This document shows positions 10,284-24,174 of a stretch of 64,000 bases of DNA, in pieces (the stretch's first letter is position 1; each line of letters starts with the position of its first letter). Position numbers and translations under genes: made by a program. The stretch is from the NCBI GenBank assembly GCA_020744425.1, contig JAGMUV010000003.1, positions 248,001-312,000 of the forward strand. Reading direction: 5' to 3'. Source of the stretch: Dactylonectria macrodidyma. Its lineage: Eukaryota > Ascomycota > Sordariomycetes > Hypocreales > Nectriaceae. Under the pieces are notes generated by a model. It did no database searches. It saw only the letters and a list, made by a program, of their open reading frames with translations, and had not been told where the DNA came from.

Positions 10284-10996
10284 GGGATTTCAAGAGTTGA
10301 GTCTGTATTGTAAATAGTGTCAATGAGCCCTCCTGTGTGTCAGTTCTCATTCTGAGTTTCAATATATTTAGCTATGTCTGCTGTTCCAATGTGGAGGGCA
10401 CTTGATGCTTGGCTTTAATATCTCGTACATATAATTAATTCTGCTCAGCACATGGAATAAGACCATGGGCTCAATGCAGACTTGCGATACTCTAAGTTCT
10501 ATCTCATAGCTGTGCACGATGTTCACCAACCCGTCTACCCGCATCGATGTGGGCGCTAAGCACCATGTTTTTGGCCACGACTAGTTGACATTGCGAGGCA
10601 AGGCCATCCCCTTCTGATTTGAAACAGTGCATGGAATGGGAGGCCCACCTTGCAGAAAGTGGACAAATGGAATAAAGTATTACCATCGCACCATGGCTAG
10701 ATTCCGGGAGCACAAGCCGGCCAGATCAGCAAGGGTGGTTGTACGGGCGCTTACATGCTTGAATCTGTTCGCTGGCATATGGCAAGCGGGGCTTCGCTCT
10801 CGGCTGTGATGTTTGGGGGCCACGGATGAAACCCAACGCAGCCGCAGAAACTGATGGAATTGGATTTCTGCCTGCAAACGGCCCATACACTCGAGGACTT
10901 CTCGCCTTTCCTCAAAACTTCATCTATCTGATGTCGGACAACAGGGAGTTTTGACAGTCCAACTGTATTAAGCATCTTCAAAGTCTCATAATCCAC
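10284..10996. other. Intergenic region, annexin 3' end to NLR promoter
   Basis: About 710 bp between two genes on the same strand. The first 100 bases are AT-rich with aatatattta, a plausible 3' end. No gene is seen. Confidence 0.45.
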
Positions 10997-13900
10997 ATGG
11001 ATCCGATCTCCATTGCAGCGAGCATTGCGGGACTTGTTTCTCTCGCCGATGTCGTCTTCCGAGCGACCTCAAAATATGTCAAAGCCGTCCGACGGTCTCG
11101 TCAAGATGTTGAAGATCTGTTGGGTGAGGTGAAGACCGTTTCGCTCCTACTACACAACCTCTCGCTAGTCGCGTTTGAGCTAGAAACCGAATCTACTAGC
11201 AGCGCAACTCTTGACCAACAATCACACAATGTCAAGCCGCACCACCTCCAGGGATGTCAGAAACTTCTCGGGCGACTTGAAAAGGGTCTTATTAGGACAA
11301 GTACCGGTCTTGAGTCCACTTCTTCTCTCAAGAGGGTCAATAGCAGCCTCAAATGGCCATTTTCATCAGCTGAGACCAAGGAGATGCTGCAGGAAATACA
11401 ACGGCATAACCAGACCATCAGTCTTGCCCTAGCAGCGGACTCCATGTCCAGTTTGCGGAAGTGTTTGTCTCGGCAAGAAGAAACAACAGATCGGGTCAAG
11501 GATCTTCAAGTCACTGCAAAGAAGCTGCTTGACATCGAGATGAGGATTCACCTCGACGAGAGGAAGCGCCGTGTGCTTCAGCTATTCTCAAAAGTCAATC
11601 CACGCTCAGAATTTGAAACCGCCAAGAGACTGCGCCATCCACTTACTGGCCTCTGGTTCACAGAGAGCCCCGAGTTTAATGAGTGGTATAGTACGCCGAA
11701 CGCAAAAATATGGCTGAGCGGTATCCCAGGTGCTGGTAAATCCGTTATTGCGGGCACTATTATCGACGAGTGCCTTCAGCGGACCAGAAAGAACCGACAG
11801 ACAGCAGTTGCTTACTTCTTCTGTACCTATCGGGACCCGAAAACACATCTATCCTCAGTCATACTTTCATCCCTCGCCGCTCAGCTTGCTCAGCAAAGTG
11901 AGAGCGCATTCAAGGTACTCGCTGAGTACTATGAAGAATTGCAACCAGACCATCAGCTCTCAGCAGACCCAGTTGCAGATGAGTTGATTGAAGTGATATG
12001 CGAGATCTGCACTTCATTCAGCCAGGTCTATTTGATCATTGATGGACTCGACGAGTGCGGAAACCAAGTTGAGGCTAGCTTGAGAGACCTACTGGACCTT
12101 GCCATGACCGAAACCCATGAAATCATCAATATCGCTGTACTAAGTCGGGACGAGGCTCCCATCCGACATCAGCTGGAGGAGGGTTTTGACTGTATTGAGA
12201 TGGAAGCTCATACCGATGATATCCAACTATATGTTGCGGAAGAGCTGGAAGCTCGCATTGCTTCGAGAAAATTGAGGCTTCGTTCATTGGAGCTGAAAGA
12301 CCACATCATGGCTCGACTTATCAGCGGAGCTAAAGGGATGTATGTTTGTGATGAACAAAAATATTGAGAGGTATTCAATGTGCTAACACGATTCAAGGTT
12401 TCGATGGGTGGCTTGCCAGTTAGATCACATCTGTGGGCTTCCAACCGACAAAGACCGTCGCGAGGCGTTGGAAAAGTTGCCTCCAACGTTACCTTCCAGT
12501 TACGAACGAATTCTCATGAGATTGGAGGACTCCAGTGAAGTTGTCAGAGATTTGGTCCGAAAGACCTTATTGATAATTTCTGTGACCCAGGTTCAAAAAC
12601 TCGTCTTTGAAGAGATTTGCGAGGCATTGTCCATCTCAGATGATTCAGATACCCTAAGCGACGAAGACATGGTGGAAAAGTACGAGGTTCTTCAATGGTG
12701 TGGCAGCCTCGTTCGAACATCCTACGAAGGGAAAGTTGTCGAATTTGCGCACTACACGGTACAGGAGTTCCTCGAGCAAGTTTGCCCTGCACATCCCAAG
12801 CTTAAAGATTACGCTATATCTGATGGAAAAGCTTGTGATCTACTTGGATCGCTTTGTCTGCGTTACTTGACATTGACGAACTTTTCCCGAGTGCCAGCGG
12901 CAACCCCAAACGAGATGTATCACATCACTCGGAAAAATGAGGCGCACCCTTTGTACGAATATGCGACCGTCCACTGGCTATACTTTGTACGGAACTCCTC
13001 AAACCAGAGTCGCATTTCTCAACCGCTTGAGCAGCTGTTCCAAACTGAGAAAACGGCGCACTTTTGCTCCTGGACAATCCAAATGATACACCAGTATTTC
13101 TCCAAGTGGGCAACGCTGTTCAACTTGCCCGCAACACACTTTGAAAGAGGATCCGACGTTGCAATGACCATCATCTCCGCCGTTATGAGGCCAGATTTCA
13201 CGCCGCTTCATATGGCTGCCGTTCTCGGGCTGCCTGACCTTTGTGCTCTTCTGTTAGAGAAAGGCGCAAACGTGAATATGAGAAGCAAGTTTGGCACCCC
13301 ACTGCACTGTGCGATTGGATCCTTCACAATATTTTCCGACCAGAAAGACCCCCGACACTTTGAATCGATCGTGAAAGGAGAGTGGAGAAAAGACTTCATT
13401 CCCCAAACGGCGAGACGGATGACAGTTCAACTGCTGATAGAGGCAGGGGCAAACACGGGGATGCAGTCCTCTACACCGTTCAGAAGCTCAACTGTTCTTT
13501 CATTACCACTTCTATCATCCCAAAGAAGACCTGATCTTGAAATTGCGATCGATCTCCTGAAAGCTGGAGTGCCTGTAGAAGAGGAGGATTCGCAGGTTTT
13601 TGAAGGATTGTTCAGCTCTTGGAGTCGCGATACGCCAGAGAGTCTCAAGGCAGATTTCGATGGCGGCGTCGTATTTTCTAATCTGCTTCTGGCGCTTGGA
13701 GAATCGAAGCTGAAAACGAGCGCTCAGTCACGTTTGTTTACGTCGACTCTCAGATTCATGAACGAGAAGAAAATGGAAACAAAGGGACTGTCTTCTGAGG
13801 TTCTGCCTGGATACGACGCTTCCGACGACGAGATCTGTGCATTCATCACCTCCGCCATCAAGCGCAACGATGTACCCACACTCGAGCTATTTCTCGGAAG

Positions 13901-16900
13901 CAGCCGATCGGGACGAGTGAAATCAGGCGGGCTTGATGCTTCAAATTCAGACCCTGATTGGTCGTCGCTACATATTGCAATCTCGGCAGGGTCTTTGGAC
14001 GTCCTTGAGCTCCTGCTAAGTTCAGGTTGCGACCCAAATCACCCAGCAGAGGATGGAAGGACACCTGTGCACCTGTGCTGCAAAGATGTGCACGAAGACG
14101 CGCTCCGTATGCTACTAAGACACAACGCCTCCACTGTCATACGAGACAAGAATTTAAAGACCATTTGGCACCGAAGTGCTGAGACGAACTCTGCAAGAAT
14201 CTTAAAGATTCTCACTGAGCTTGAAGAGAAGGATCAAGCGTTGCAAATGGTTTCATGCAAGCACGAGACACCCATCGCAACGGCACTCACTCTGAGATGC
14301 TGGGAGGCCACTCTTTGTCTGCTACAACACTGCAACTCCAAAGAGTTTTGGAAAAGCGGAAAATCCATATTTCGCGCAGCGGCTTGGCTGGGTTCCTCGG
14401 AAGTCATACAAAAGTTGATCGACATCGGGATTGAGGTTGACGGTACAGACGAACATCAGGGCAGCCCATTGCATTTTCTCTGCCCAAATCCGAGTGTCGA
14501 CTGTGTTAGGTTACTGATGGGGCAATTTCCCTTGAATCAACGGCGGCAAGAAGATTCCAGAACTCCATTTGAGCTAATGTTATCACTTGCAGCGCCGACC
14601 GAGGAAGGGCTCCATGTGGACGTGTACGAAACCGTCATCTCAGATGCTTCAATATGCTCGACTCCCCATGATGCAACTAGTCTCTGGTCCTATATCGGCT
14701 TGCGCATCATGCCGCGGGCTATTTTTTCCCAGGATGAGCGTGCATGGCTGAGTAATATGCTCTCTCTACTCATCCACAGGGGAGTTCCGAAGTTGTACGA
14801 AGAAACGACGAAAAGGTCCGCAATTCTGCCCCTCATTTCTGGGGTGCTCCACGATATCAAAGAGCGTATCGCAATCCTCACAACTAATACATCGCCCCCG
14901 CGATACATCTTCCAATGGACTTGGATCTCTGAAATTGCAACGCAAATCGTCAGAGAAACGAAGTTTTGGTCCACAGCTGTTAATGATTCCAGCATACTAG
15001 GACTTTTGTTGGAGTCAATTGTCCACCAAGACGGCGAAATGACTGCCTTGCTCTTGAAAAGCGGTGTCGATCCTCATGCGAGAGTAGAGCAGCTATCCGC
15101 TCTTGAACTTGCCTCATTACCCTCAGTCGAAATGAGCGAATCCAACTTCAAACATCTACTGGAGTATTGCAGAGCAGACAAAATTTGCCAGCCGAATGAA
15201 GCATTTCAAGGACAGACGTCTCTTCACTTCACTGCAGGGTCTCCGTATTTCAGGGGAGCTGTCTCAAAACTCAAATGCCTTTTGCAAACTGGAGTTGATG
15301 TAAATGCTCAGACTTATGGTGATTGTGAAACTCTGCTTCTTCATCACTTCGATTGCAGTTCGTTTGACACCTTGGAAGTGCTCCTCAGTTCTGGCGCTGA
15401 CCCGTGGGTCGCGGGAAGAGATTCATTTGATGCGCCATTGAGAGCAGTTAAGTCAGGGAACTTATCATTGTTGGCCATGATTGAGGCGGCCGTCAAGGAG
15501 AAAAGCCTCCCACCAGCATGGGACCGAACTTGGAACGCTGTCTGGTATGGAAAATTGTTTTCTGGTGGAAACGCTCTCCACTTGGCTGCTGCTTTCGGCC
15601 AGGCTGAGTGCCTTGAGTTTTACATCAACCAGGGCCTCTTGAGCTACCTCGAAGCCACTGATGATGACTATGAGACTCCCATGCACTACGCAGCTCGGTT
15701 TGGAATGAGTGGAATGATCGACTTCTTGCATCGCCTCGGCGCAGATTTGAACGCAACCTCCCGTTATGGATTCACACCTTTGCACCTGGCAACCGTGATG
15801 CAACAATTGGACGCCACCCAGACACTGGTCAGGTTGGGCTCCAAACAACTTCCTTGTGCCTCTGGATGCGTCCCTCTTGTGTACGCCTACAGGACAAGGA
15901 ATTTGGGCATCGTCGCTGCGTTAGAGAGCTCTCCAGGCTGTGGTCAGAGCGGCAGCTCAATGACTAACCCCAAGGGCCTTCGAATCATGGCAGACATATT
16001 ATCTGATGCTATCCGAAGAAATGATATCACTGCTTCTAGGAGCATCATTTCACTCGGATGCCCGATTGATATCGAATTGAACGACCCTCCAGGCACCTCC
16101 CCACTGATGGTTGCCATCAATGAGCAGAAGAGCCTCGAAATTGTTGAATTTCTCCTTCAAAATGGTGCACTTATATCAACCGTTGGCCCTGGAGAATTCT
16201 CAACCGCTCTCGAGGCCGCTGCTGCGCGACCGGCCTTCAACACTCTTCTCTCAAGCCTCACAACCCAGTACTTTAATGAGGGAGGGGAGTTCTTGAACCT
16301 CCAACGGAACCCCCTTCACGTCGCTGCAACATATGAAAACCTGGCTGGGCTTCACATCTTACTAGATGTCTTGTGCCAGAGAGATTTCGGTGGCGGAAGA
16401 GTGATGCAAGTGTTATTGAGAAGCATAAATGAGGTTAACCGAACTAACAATTAAGCAGGGCACAGAAATTGGATACAGCAGGATCCGAATCATCCTTGAT
16501 TGCAGCTATCATCAATCAAAAAGATTTCATCCATGAGAACGCCGCACTGCTTCACCAAGCAGCGATTAGAAATAACGTTCGCCTTACTAAAGTTCTGATT
16601 GACAACATGGCCAACATCGAGCCGATGGACAACAAGGGCAACACGCCACTTCATCTTGCGGCTTTGCATGGATCTACAGACGTTGCCAAATTGCTCCTAG
16701 ATCATGGTGCTAACCCTAACATACTAAATGATCATGAAACAACACCGTTCATGATAGCCTCTGCAAGTGGTGCTTGGGAAATGGTTCAGCTCCTATCTCG
16801 GACTGGCGTACAAGGCATCATCACAGGCTATTGGGAACATACCCCTTTGGCTTACATGCTCTGCCGCCAGGCAAACTTTCCCCATTGCAACCCCGATGCT

Positions 16901-17662
16901 CGGATCTTCCACCTTCTTCTCGACAAAGGGGCTGATTTAGACGAGGAGAATCTGAGCGGACAAACCGCTATCCACCACCTGCTGTGCAATCCTTCTCTGG
17001 TCCACCTCAGATTGTTGCTGGACAAAGATGCCCGACTGCTGGTACCCAAGACTAAATGGTCCCGGTCTCACTTTGGAGGTTATTCACACCCGTCGATGAA
17101 CCTGATCGCAGCAACGAGAAACTTTCGTATTCTCAGTCACTATCTCGACAAAAAAGAGCTTCAGCAAACTTCAGATCTGGCGATATCAGGGAAGCACAGC
17201 CTCTTGTGTACAGCTGCTTGTTGGGGCGTGGTCGAAGCCCTCCAAAATTTCATTGCTGTCGGAGCCCATCTTGAACACACATGTGACGAACATGGTACGC
17301 TTTTGGAAGCCGCGGCTTCATATCGCAAGATCGAAGCCGTCAAGTCGCTCATACGGCAGGGATCTCAATCAAATTTCGCGGGTGGCAATGGATCTGCTGC
17401 TAAAGGGATCACTGTTGCAGACTGCGGATGGGCAATCATGCACTGGCTATTGGTCACACGCTACACTGAGCAACCAAAGATTGGACATACTGCTTGGAGT
17501 GAAGAAGGTAAGGGAATCTCGAACTGGGCAGGATTTTCAACTGTTAATGTGCCGTTGAAATGGGAGTGGAGGAAGAGGAGAGACGAGACCATGCTAGAAT
17601 ATGCGAAGAGACGAAAAGGGATCATTTCCAAGTTGGAAGGTACCGTGCTGATTGCTAGTTGA
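10997..17662 (+). CDS. NLR-like STAND protein: N-terminal fungal domain, NACHT, winged helix, ankyrin repeats
   Basis: Three exons predict about 2186 aa. Intron 1 is 12340-12397 (gtatgt..ttcaag, branch CTAAC) and joins GAKGM to FRWVACQLD. Intron 2 lies between about 16401 and 16465; the 47-bp version 16412-16458 keeps frame with a weak donor, and 16401-16465 is the alternative. The N-terminal helical domain (MDPISIAASIAGLVSLAD) is typical of fungal STAND proteins. The NACHT domain has Walker A GIPGAGKS at 242-249 and Walker B LIIDGLDE at 346-353. A winged-helix region with FAHYTVQEFL follows, then about 1400 residues of ankyrin repeats (TPLHMAAVLG, TPLHLAALHG and others), many divergent. Such proteins act in non-self recognition and regulated cell death; the ligand and partner are unknown. 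Confidence 0.88.
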
Positions 17663-18192
17663 GGAGATAAATGCGAAACCAAAGATATTCCGTAGTATAG
17701 ATAAGATGGGTGTCTCAATTATTGAAATAGCATAGGGTAATGCATGGCATGTCAGAGTTTAAAGAGTAGCGAAGAACGCTTTGATTGATCTCTTCATCCA
17801 TATCGTCTAGGGTTATCTAGGTCAAGCTGGGCAGTCCGCTCATGCTTATTTTCTTACTGTATAATCCACAATTCTAGCCTGTAGTCGGATCCACATCTCC
17901 CTTGCACTTATATTGTTTGACCTAGATTTACTTGGTCGCATTTGTCTCGTCAGCTTCCCTCGAGACGAGCCAACCCGCGAGACGAAGCTACGAAGTGGAT
18001 CTTGCAACACATCAGTCACATTAATGCAGAAGTGGCACTTCAATTGCATGGTAATACACCTCTGGTTTTCTCCAGTCAGAAGCCCACTGAGACAAAACCA
18101 ACGATGGTACTTCAACCGCTTCACCGATAACACAGTCGCACACATTCTTCTCAAAAGCATTTCAACTCGGCACCAACGTATCCATCTCAACC
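17663..18192. other. Intergenic region / aldolase promoter
   Basis: About 530 bp. No supported reading frame; probably the NLR 3' end and the aldolase leader. Confidence 0.45.
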
Positions 18193-19118
18193 ATGACTCC
18201 CAATTTTGACTGGAGAGAAAAGAACCGCACGGTGCAGATTCTCAATGCCGCCGAGGAGGGAAAATACGGCGTCATCGCCGCCATTGCGTACAACATTGAG
18301 CAGATTCTTGGTTTAGTCAGAGCTGCAGAAGAAGCTCGATCTCCTCTCATCATTCAGTTCTTCCCATGGGCCATCACCTTCTCAGAGGGCATACTAGTAC
18401 GTGCAGCTTCTGACGCTGCCCGTCGTGCCACGGCCCCCATATCGATTCATCTAGATCACGCCCAGGACGAGGCGCTCATCAAGAGGGCCGCCGACGAACT
18501 GCCGTTTGACAGTATCATGGTTGACATGTCGCATTACGAAATGGCTGAAAACTTGGAGAAGACAGCAAAATGGGTTCAATACTGCCACGAACGACAAATT
18601 GTCACGGAGGCGGAGCCAGGTCGCATCGAGGGAGGAGAAGATGGTGTCATGGACACTGTCGGCCTCGAGGCAAGCAAGACGACCCCTGAGGAAGTAGATA
18701 ACTTCATCGCTACTGGCGTTGAGTCTCTGGCCCCGGCTTTCGGGAACGTCCATGGAGAGTATGGGCCAGAAGGCCCACAACTCGACTTTAAAAGGTGAGT
18801 TAACTATTGACTGCCTAGAAGTACAACTATCTAACAACGTCCCCCAGATTGGCCGAAATTCGTGCTCAGGCCAATGGAAGAGTCAGACTCGTACTCCATG
18901 GTACCAACGGATTTGCCCCGGAATTGTTGAAAGAATGCATTGCAGCTGGAGTCTCCAAGATCAATGTCAACAGGCTGGTGCTGGATGACTATTACATTCA
19001 TTTGCGGTCACAGGTGTCTCATCTCTCTCATACGACTCTGTTGGAAGAAGGTGTCCAGAAGGTAGTGGCACAAACTGTTGAGTGGATGGAGATTTGTGGT
19101 TCGGCAGGGAAGGTATAG
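18193..19118 (+). CDS. Class II (zinc) ketose-bisphosphate aldolase family protein
   Basis: Exons 18193-18794 and 18848-19118, with an intron at 18795-18847 (gtgagt..ccccag), give 290 aa. Zinc ligands are visible: His89 in IHLDHAQD, His187 in NVHGEYG and His218 in LVLHGTNG. Conserved EAEPGRIEGGEDG (near 139-151) and the phosphate-binding KINVNRL are also present. The family cleaves or forms ketose 1,6-bisphosphates (fructose- or tagatose-bisphosphate type) into dihydroxyacetone phosphate and an aldehyde. The length fits bacterial GatY/FbaA-like enzymes rather than the larger housekeeping fungal Fba1, so I infer a catabolic role. It is convergent with a Zn2Cys6 regulator 180 bp away. Confidence 0.9.
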
Positions 19119-19298
19119 TCCAGATTCCAGCGATGGAACATTTGATTAGATCGTGTACAGATAATGCAGCATCTGTGCCAGTGGTGATGAGGCGCGATGC
19201 ATTCATGAGTTTGGCGGTATGCCTCAGATGCCACCATAACTATACCAATGCTGTGTTGCGTCTGCATTATACCTCTATATATACACACAAACAGAGCC

Positions 19299-21766
19299 TT
19301 ATTGCGTGGACTTATCATATCTCTGCCAAATTAAGGAAATTTCGTCTCCGAGTGACCTTACCGGCCACCCAGTCCGCGTTCTACAATCATCTAACAGCTT
19401 CAATACAGCAGTCCTCTGCGTTACGTCCTCAACTGACATGCCAGCTGAAATGAACCAAAGTCAGTCTCCATTCGAAGAGTCAGATTGAATCGAAGGACCA
19501 ACTCACCAATGAAAACACACTGCGATGACATGATACCCGAGGCGAAGTCGGTTAATGCTGAGGCAATCCCACAAACCATCATTATTCCCTGCTTTAATAT
19601 TGCTTTCTGCTCAAGATAGGTGTCTATGCCACCAGCCCGGGGACGGTGGAGAGATATCAAAATGAGGGCACAGTGATATAGCTGCAATGCCACGCCTGCT
19701 TGAGGTCAGCCAAGTTGCATAAACGATTGATCTCAGCGAGACTTACTGAATGCAGGTGGATGAATCCATATGGGCGCAAACGCCCCCTCTGAGTTTGGCA
19801 TAACAGGGAGTGCCTCGAATTCCACCGTCAAGTGTTGTCTCCAGTCACTCCATTTCTCAACTAAGTTGTCTGCCTGAGACACCCTTGCAGCAAAATCATT
19901 CGGATTCTCCTCCCATTCCTCTCGAGAACAAAAGCTCAGTACCTGAGCAAACAGATGGACAGATCTGGCGGCGAGTTCGGAAGGGTCCAACAGGTCGAAT
20001 GATCGCGTCGGCCACCAGAAGGTCAATGGCTTTCGCTCCTCACGAAATGCAGCCCATACATCCTGGCAAAGCCATGCCCACCAGACCCCCTGTCTCAGAC
20101 CTCCAGAGTCGCCGTGGATGACTTGGGAGCGTTGAATCCAAAAGACGCCTTTTAGGTGTCTCTCCCAGTCTTTGCTTGACCCGTCAAGCATCTCGTAAGT
20201 GGAAATGATGATCGAGATAGCCAAGAGCTCCAAGCTAACCTTATAAGTTTCGTATTTCATGGCTTCTTGGCTGTAGTGGAGCGTTTTGTAATAGTATCTG
20301 ACAGCATCGTTCGTATTCGGTGGGCTCAATTCCGGCTTTCTACACGAATTATTCGTATTGAGAGAGAGGTGCCTAGCCGAGAGTGCCAAAATGGCATTCA
20401 TCAACCCAAAGTTATGCATCTATTTCCGATCATATAAGCAGGTTCAAGACCAGTCTTTGAGAGACTCACGGCAAGGTGTGGCACAAATGTGCCAAATGGC
20501 TTTTTAGGCTCGAAGAGGTCAATCTTGGTCGCATGTTAGCGATTCCTCACCATTGTGTTCATCTCGCTTGGATACACTTATGCTTACCCATTGGCTGATG
20601 TGCTGTACAAAGTGGTGAAATAACCGGAACTCTTCTTGTGATAGTTTGAGAGGCTCCGTTGAGTACCAAGCTTGTTTTTCTGAGACTTGATCCGTTCCCA
20701 TATAAGGCAGTCGCTCTTGAAGAGATGCATGCAATGTCCTAGATGTGGCTGAATCCGTGTCAACTTCAATGCTGAACATTGGAGTTCGCTGCTCCTCGAC
20801 TCCTAGCGATACTGGCGTCTGAGCAACGGTGCTTCCGAACGTGTTGAGCGCATTGCATTCTAGGCCGATATCATTTAAGGATTCATTACCAAGGACTGCG
20901 TCTCCGATCAGAAGTTCTAGCCATCGGGCCGTCGGAGTCTCAACGGTGTGGCTAGTTGAGGAGATAGAGCCGGGGGCAAAGCCTGATAAACTTGTGTACG
21001 CGGATTGTGGACATGGTGGTGGAGCTGCGCGGCTGTCATAGTCGACGTGCCGGTGGTCCTTTAACGAACTTGTGATCGTTTGGCCAATATGCGCACCACC
21101 TCCAACAGGCTGTTCAGGATTCCCAGAGGCAACCGCTCCCGCTCCAGAGTCTTCAGTGGTATTGTTGGTCTCAGAACCAATGGTTTCAGTATGATTGCGT
21201 GCATTTTCGACACCGGACCTGGAAAGGGGCACTTGTGTTTGAAGGTATGTTGAGGTAAGCTCTCGATCTTCAGATGGTGCCGCTGAGAGATTTAGAGCGT
21301 TTTGAGTGTTCTGAATGGGACCCCTTGTCACACTCGATGCCTCTTCATCATCACGCCTAGATGTGACAACTACTATGGGTGGTTCGGTATCGGTTGTCTC
21401 ATTACTCGGTGAAGAGATGTTGATAACTGTCGCAGTTGCTGTGGCAGGTGTGGGTGAAGTTGCGGCAGCAGGTCCAGTTGGTACCCTGAAGACAGGCGGC
21501 TGATCCTGAGTCTCATAAACACACTCGCATTTCCTCCTGACGCAGCCTCCACAGACAGGCTTAGCTTCGTTACATCTGACATGTCGACGTCGGCAGGTCA
21601 GACTGAATGCGAGTGCAATTAGATTCTGACATTCTTGGAATGACGGATGTGCTGCTTACCACCCGGTCTTTTTCCGCAGGCCTTTGCCACGGGTCGCCCG
21701 GTTGCGAGTGAACCGCTGCTCTGCTGGTGGCTCAGTTGGGGCCACTAGAGGTGAACTGCCAGCCAT
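19299..21766 (-). CDS. Zn2Cys6 transcription factor with fungal-specific C-terminal domain
   Basis: Six exons: 21766-21660, 21602-20588, 20523-20470, 20419-19747, 19695-19507 and 19444-19299. Introns are 57, 64, 50, 51 and 62 bp with consensus ends; total 727 aa. The zinc cluster lies at Cys36, 39, 46, 53, 56 and 63, preceded by the basic stretch KGLRKKTG; intron 1 splits the Cys36 codon. A Ser/Thr/Pro-rich linker follows, then the DUF3468-type region with PKKPFGTFVPHLAMHN, ALSARHLS and the closing GMSVEDVTQR. It is a nuclear DNA-binding regulator. Its place between the aldolase and two SDR genes suggests it controls them, but the target genes are inferred. The C-terminal exons are short and are easily missed. 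Confidence 0.92.
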
Positions 21767-22725
21767 TACGATGATAAATCTTAGCCGACTCACTCCTCAT
21801 CTAGTCGAGAAGCCAACTCATCTTACGACATGGCTTTTGAACGAGGGGGATAATTGTAAACATCGGGGCAGCATCTAGCGTAGTTCAATTGATATCAAGC
21901 AGTTGAGTGAACCAAGAAGCGAAAATCCGGGGGACCCCTTGGCTTTACAGGCCATCCACTAACCCTGCAGGCGCTTCTCCGCTTCCCCGCTTGGGTCTGG
22001 TTCCTCAACCTCCGATGGTCCAGGGTAAATTCCAAGGACCTTCGGCTGGGGAGTCAAGTTAAATCTGTTGCTAAGATAGTATCGTTGAATTGAAGTCCAA
22101 AAAGGATTGAAATAGTACACATTCTCCTAATTTGTGAGATATTCATGAACCTATCTATCATAGCATGACCGTGGGAACAATACGATCTTCAGCCTCTTAG
22201 GAATAGTAAACCCCTTGATGACTTCTGACTTCTGTGTGAGGTGCACCTTCACAAAACGACAACAGAACCTAATCTTGTCATACAATTATCTAGCCTCAAG
22301 ATAGCTCCTCATGAGACCATATTTCTCCCCGACAGCTGCATCATCACTCCCAGCCATTGGTTCTGCAGAGACGTGCATGATGCCCTCGGCTCGAGGGCCG
22401 CCAAGTCTGCCGCGTCTCGGGGCTCTCGCTAGTCTGGTATCCACCGATCGACACTGTCACCAGAATTCACTCGCTGTCGACCCATTGGCGCATGAAGGCT
22501 GTGGTGGTTGCCGTCGTTAGGAAGTTCAAACGTCCTCGCTCCGTGACTGGCATTTTGATGTCGAGTGATTGCTTTAAAACATGTCGTCCCGCACTTGTGC
22601 TTATTTCTCTTCTCCATCATCTTTAAGTTTTCACGGGTCTCTATGATCTGTTTGTGTTCACTCCTCAACTACGACGAACCGCTCCCCACTAAACACTCGC
22701 TACATACCGGTTACCGTCGCTAAAT
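21767..22725. other. Divergent promoter region (regulator / SDR)
   Basis: About 960 bp between divergent genes: the regulator to the left and the SDR at 22726 to the right. No coding frame is supported. It probably holds both promoters. Confidence 0.45.
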
Positions 22726-23775
22726 ATGAGCACCTCCGCTGTCCCAGCTGCTGCACCCGCAGCCGAAGTTCAGGTTCAAACCCAAGTGAGCTTGGCCGGA
22801 AAGGTCATTGCTAGTACGTGGTCTGTCTCAGGCCCATATCTCTTATCGTTGCTGACATCCAGCCTCTATGCAGTTACTGGTGCCAACCGAGGAATCGGTC
22901 TGGGAGTCGCCGAATGCTGCCTTGACAATGGCGCTGCTGTAGTCTACTCCATTGATTTGGCTCAGCCTGGCGAGGAGTTTGCCGAGGCTGAGAAAAAGTA
23001 TCCTGGCCGCATCAAGGCTCTCCAGGCCGACTCTACCAAGGAGGCCAGCATCACCGCTGCTGTTGATAAGATTGTCGAGCAAGAGGGTGCCATCCACGGC
23101 ATGGTTGTCAATGCTGGCCGCACCAACCACAAAGCTGCCCTTGATTTCACCGAGGAGGAGATCCACAACCTCTTTGCTATCAACGTAAGTTACTACTATC
23201 AGCATGACGTTAAACGCGTCAAGGCGTTTGGACTGACGATTCGTAGCTGTTTGGCGCATTCTACTCTGCAAGAGCTGCTGCACGAGCCTTTATCAAGCTG
23301 GGCATCAAGGGATCCATCGTCTTTACAGCCTCCATGGCTTCTTACCGACCGAACAAGGTGAAAGAACCCAAAGGACTAGAGTATTTATCGTGATGCTAAT
23401 ACAAATCACAGCGCGTCCCCTCCGCGCCCTACGGTGCCTCCAAGGCTGGTGTTCGTAACATGACCCATACGCTTGCTATGGAGTGGGCCAAATACAACAT
23501 CCGAGTTAACTCGGTATCGCCGGGTCTCGTCGAAACGGCAATGACCTATTGGGTTCCCCAACAGCCTGACTGGGAGCAGCAACTCAAGTACTACGGTGGA
23601 ATGCCCCGTCTGGCCAAGGTCCAGGAGCTGGGTGGTGCCTACGTCTACCTTCTTAGCGAGGCAGCGAGCTACACCACGTCTATTGACATCCCCGTCAACG
23701 GTGTGATTGGAAGTAAGTGCCTCGATATACCCTGAAAAAAACTATGCGCTGACCCTTCATTCTCTAGTCTGTTAA
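22726..23775 (+). CDS. SDR oxidoreductase, D-arabinitol/polyol dehydrogenase-like
   Basis: Five exons: 22726-22813, 22874-23184, 23247-23357, 23412-23712 and 23768-23775. Introns are 60, 62, 54 and 55 bp, and the last exon codes only the final two residues and stop; total 272 aa. The cofactor motif is TGANRGIG. The NAG motif is in VNAGRTN, catalytic Ser in FTASMAS, and Tyr/Lys in PYGASKAG. The sequence resembles fungal D-arabinitol 2-dehydrogenase and sorbitol-type SDRs (NAD-dependent, cytosolic), including the segment VNSVSPGLVETAM. Skipping the last intron would instead give a short alternative C-terminus that reads through to a stop at 23733. Confidence 0.88.
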
Positions 23776-24174
23776 TTCGGACGTAGAGAGGGAGAAATGA
23801 AAACAAATAGGTAGAATGAGATTACCGAAATGCATGCACAATTTCGTCCGATCAGCCGTGTTATAGGATCAACTTAGATGCGGATGAATTATTTTCTTCA
23901 GCGAAATTGATCAATCAGGATTTCTGAATGAAGTTGCCGTACTTTTATGCTTGAGCTCTGCTCTTCTGCCTCAGCTACTTGAATGCGAAACTGGAAGTCT
24001 GAAGAAGCATCAGCAATAATGAGAATTGGACTCAGATTTATGTCGAGGAATTTATAAAACATCGTCAGAATATGAAAGCGCGGAATCTTCATACTCTCTG
24101 GATCATCTCAACAAACTTCGTCATGAAAACATATAACAAATCTTATCATTCCCACTAATCTATTGCACTGGAAA
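23776..24174. other. Convergent intergenic region between two SDR genes
   Basis: About 400 bp, AT-rich, between the 3' ends of two facing SDR genes. No gene is seen. Confidence 0.45.
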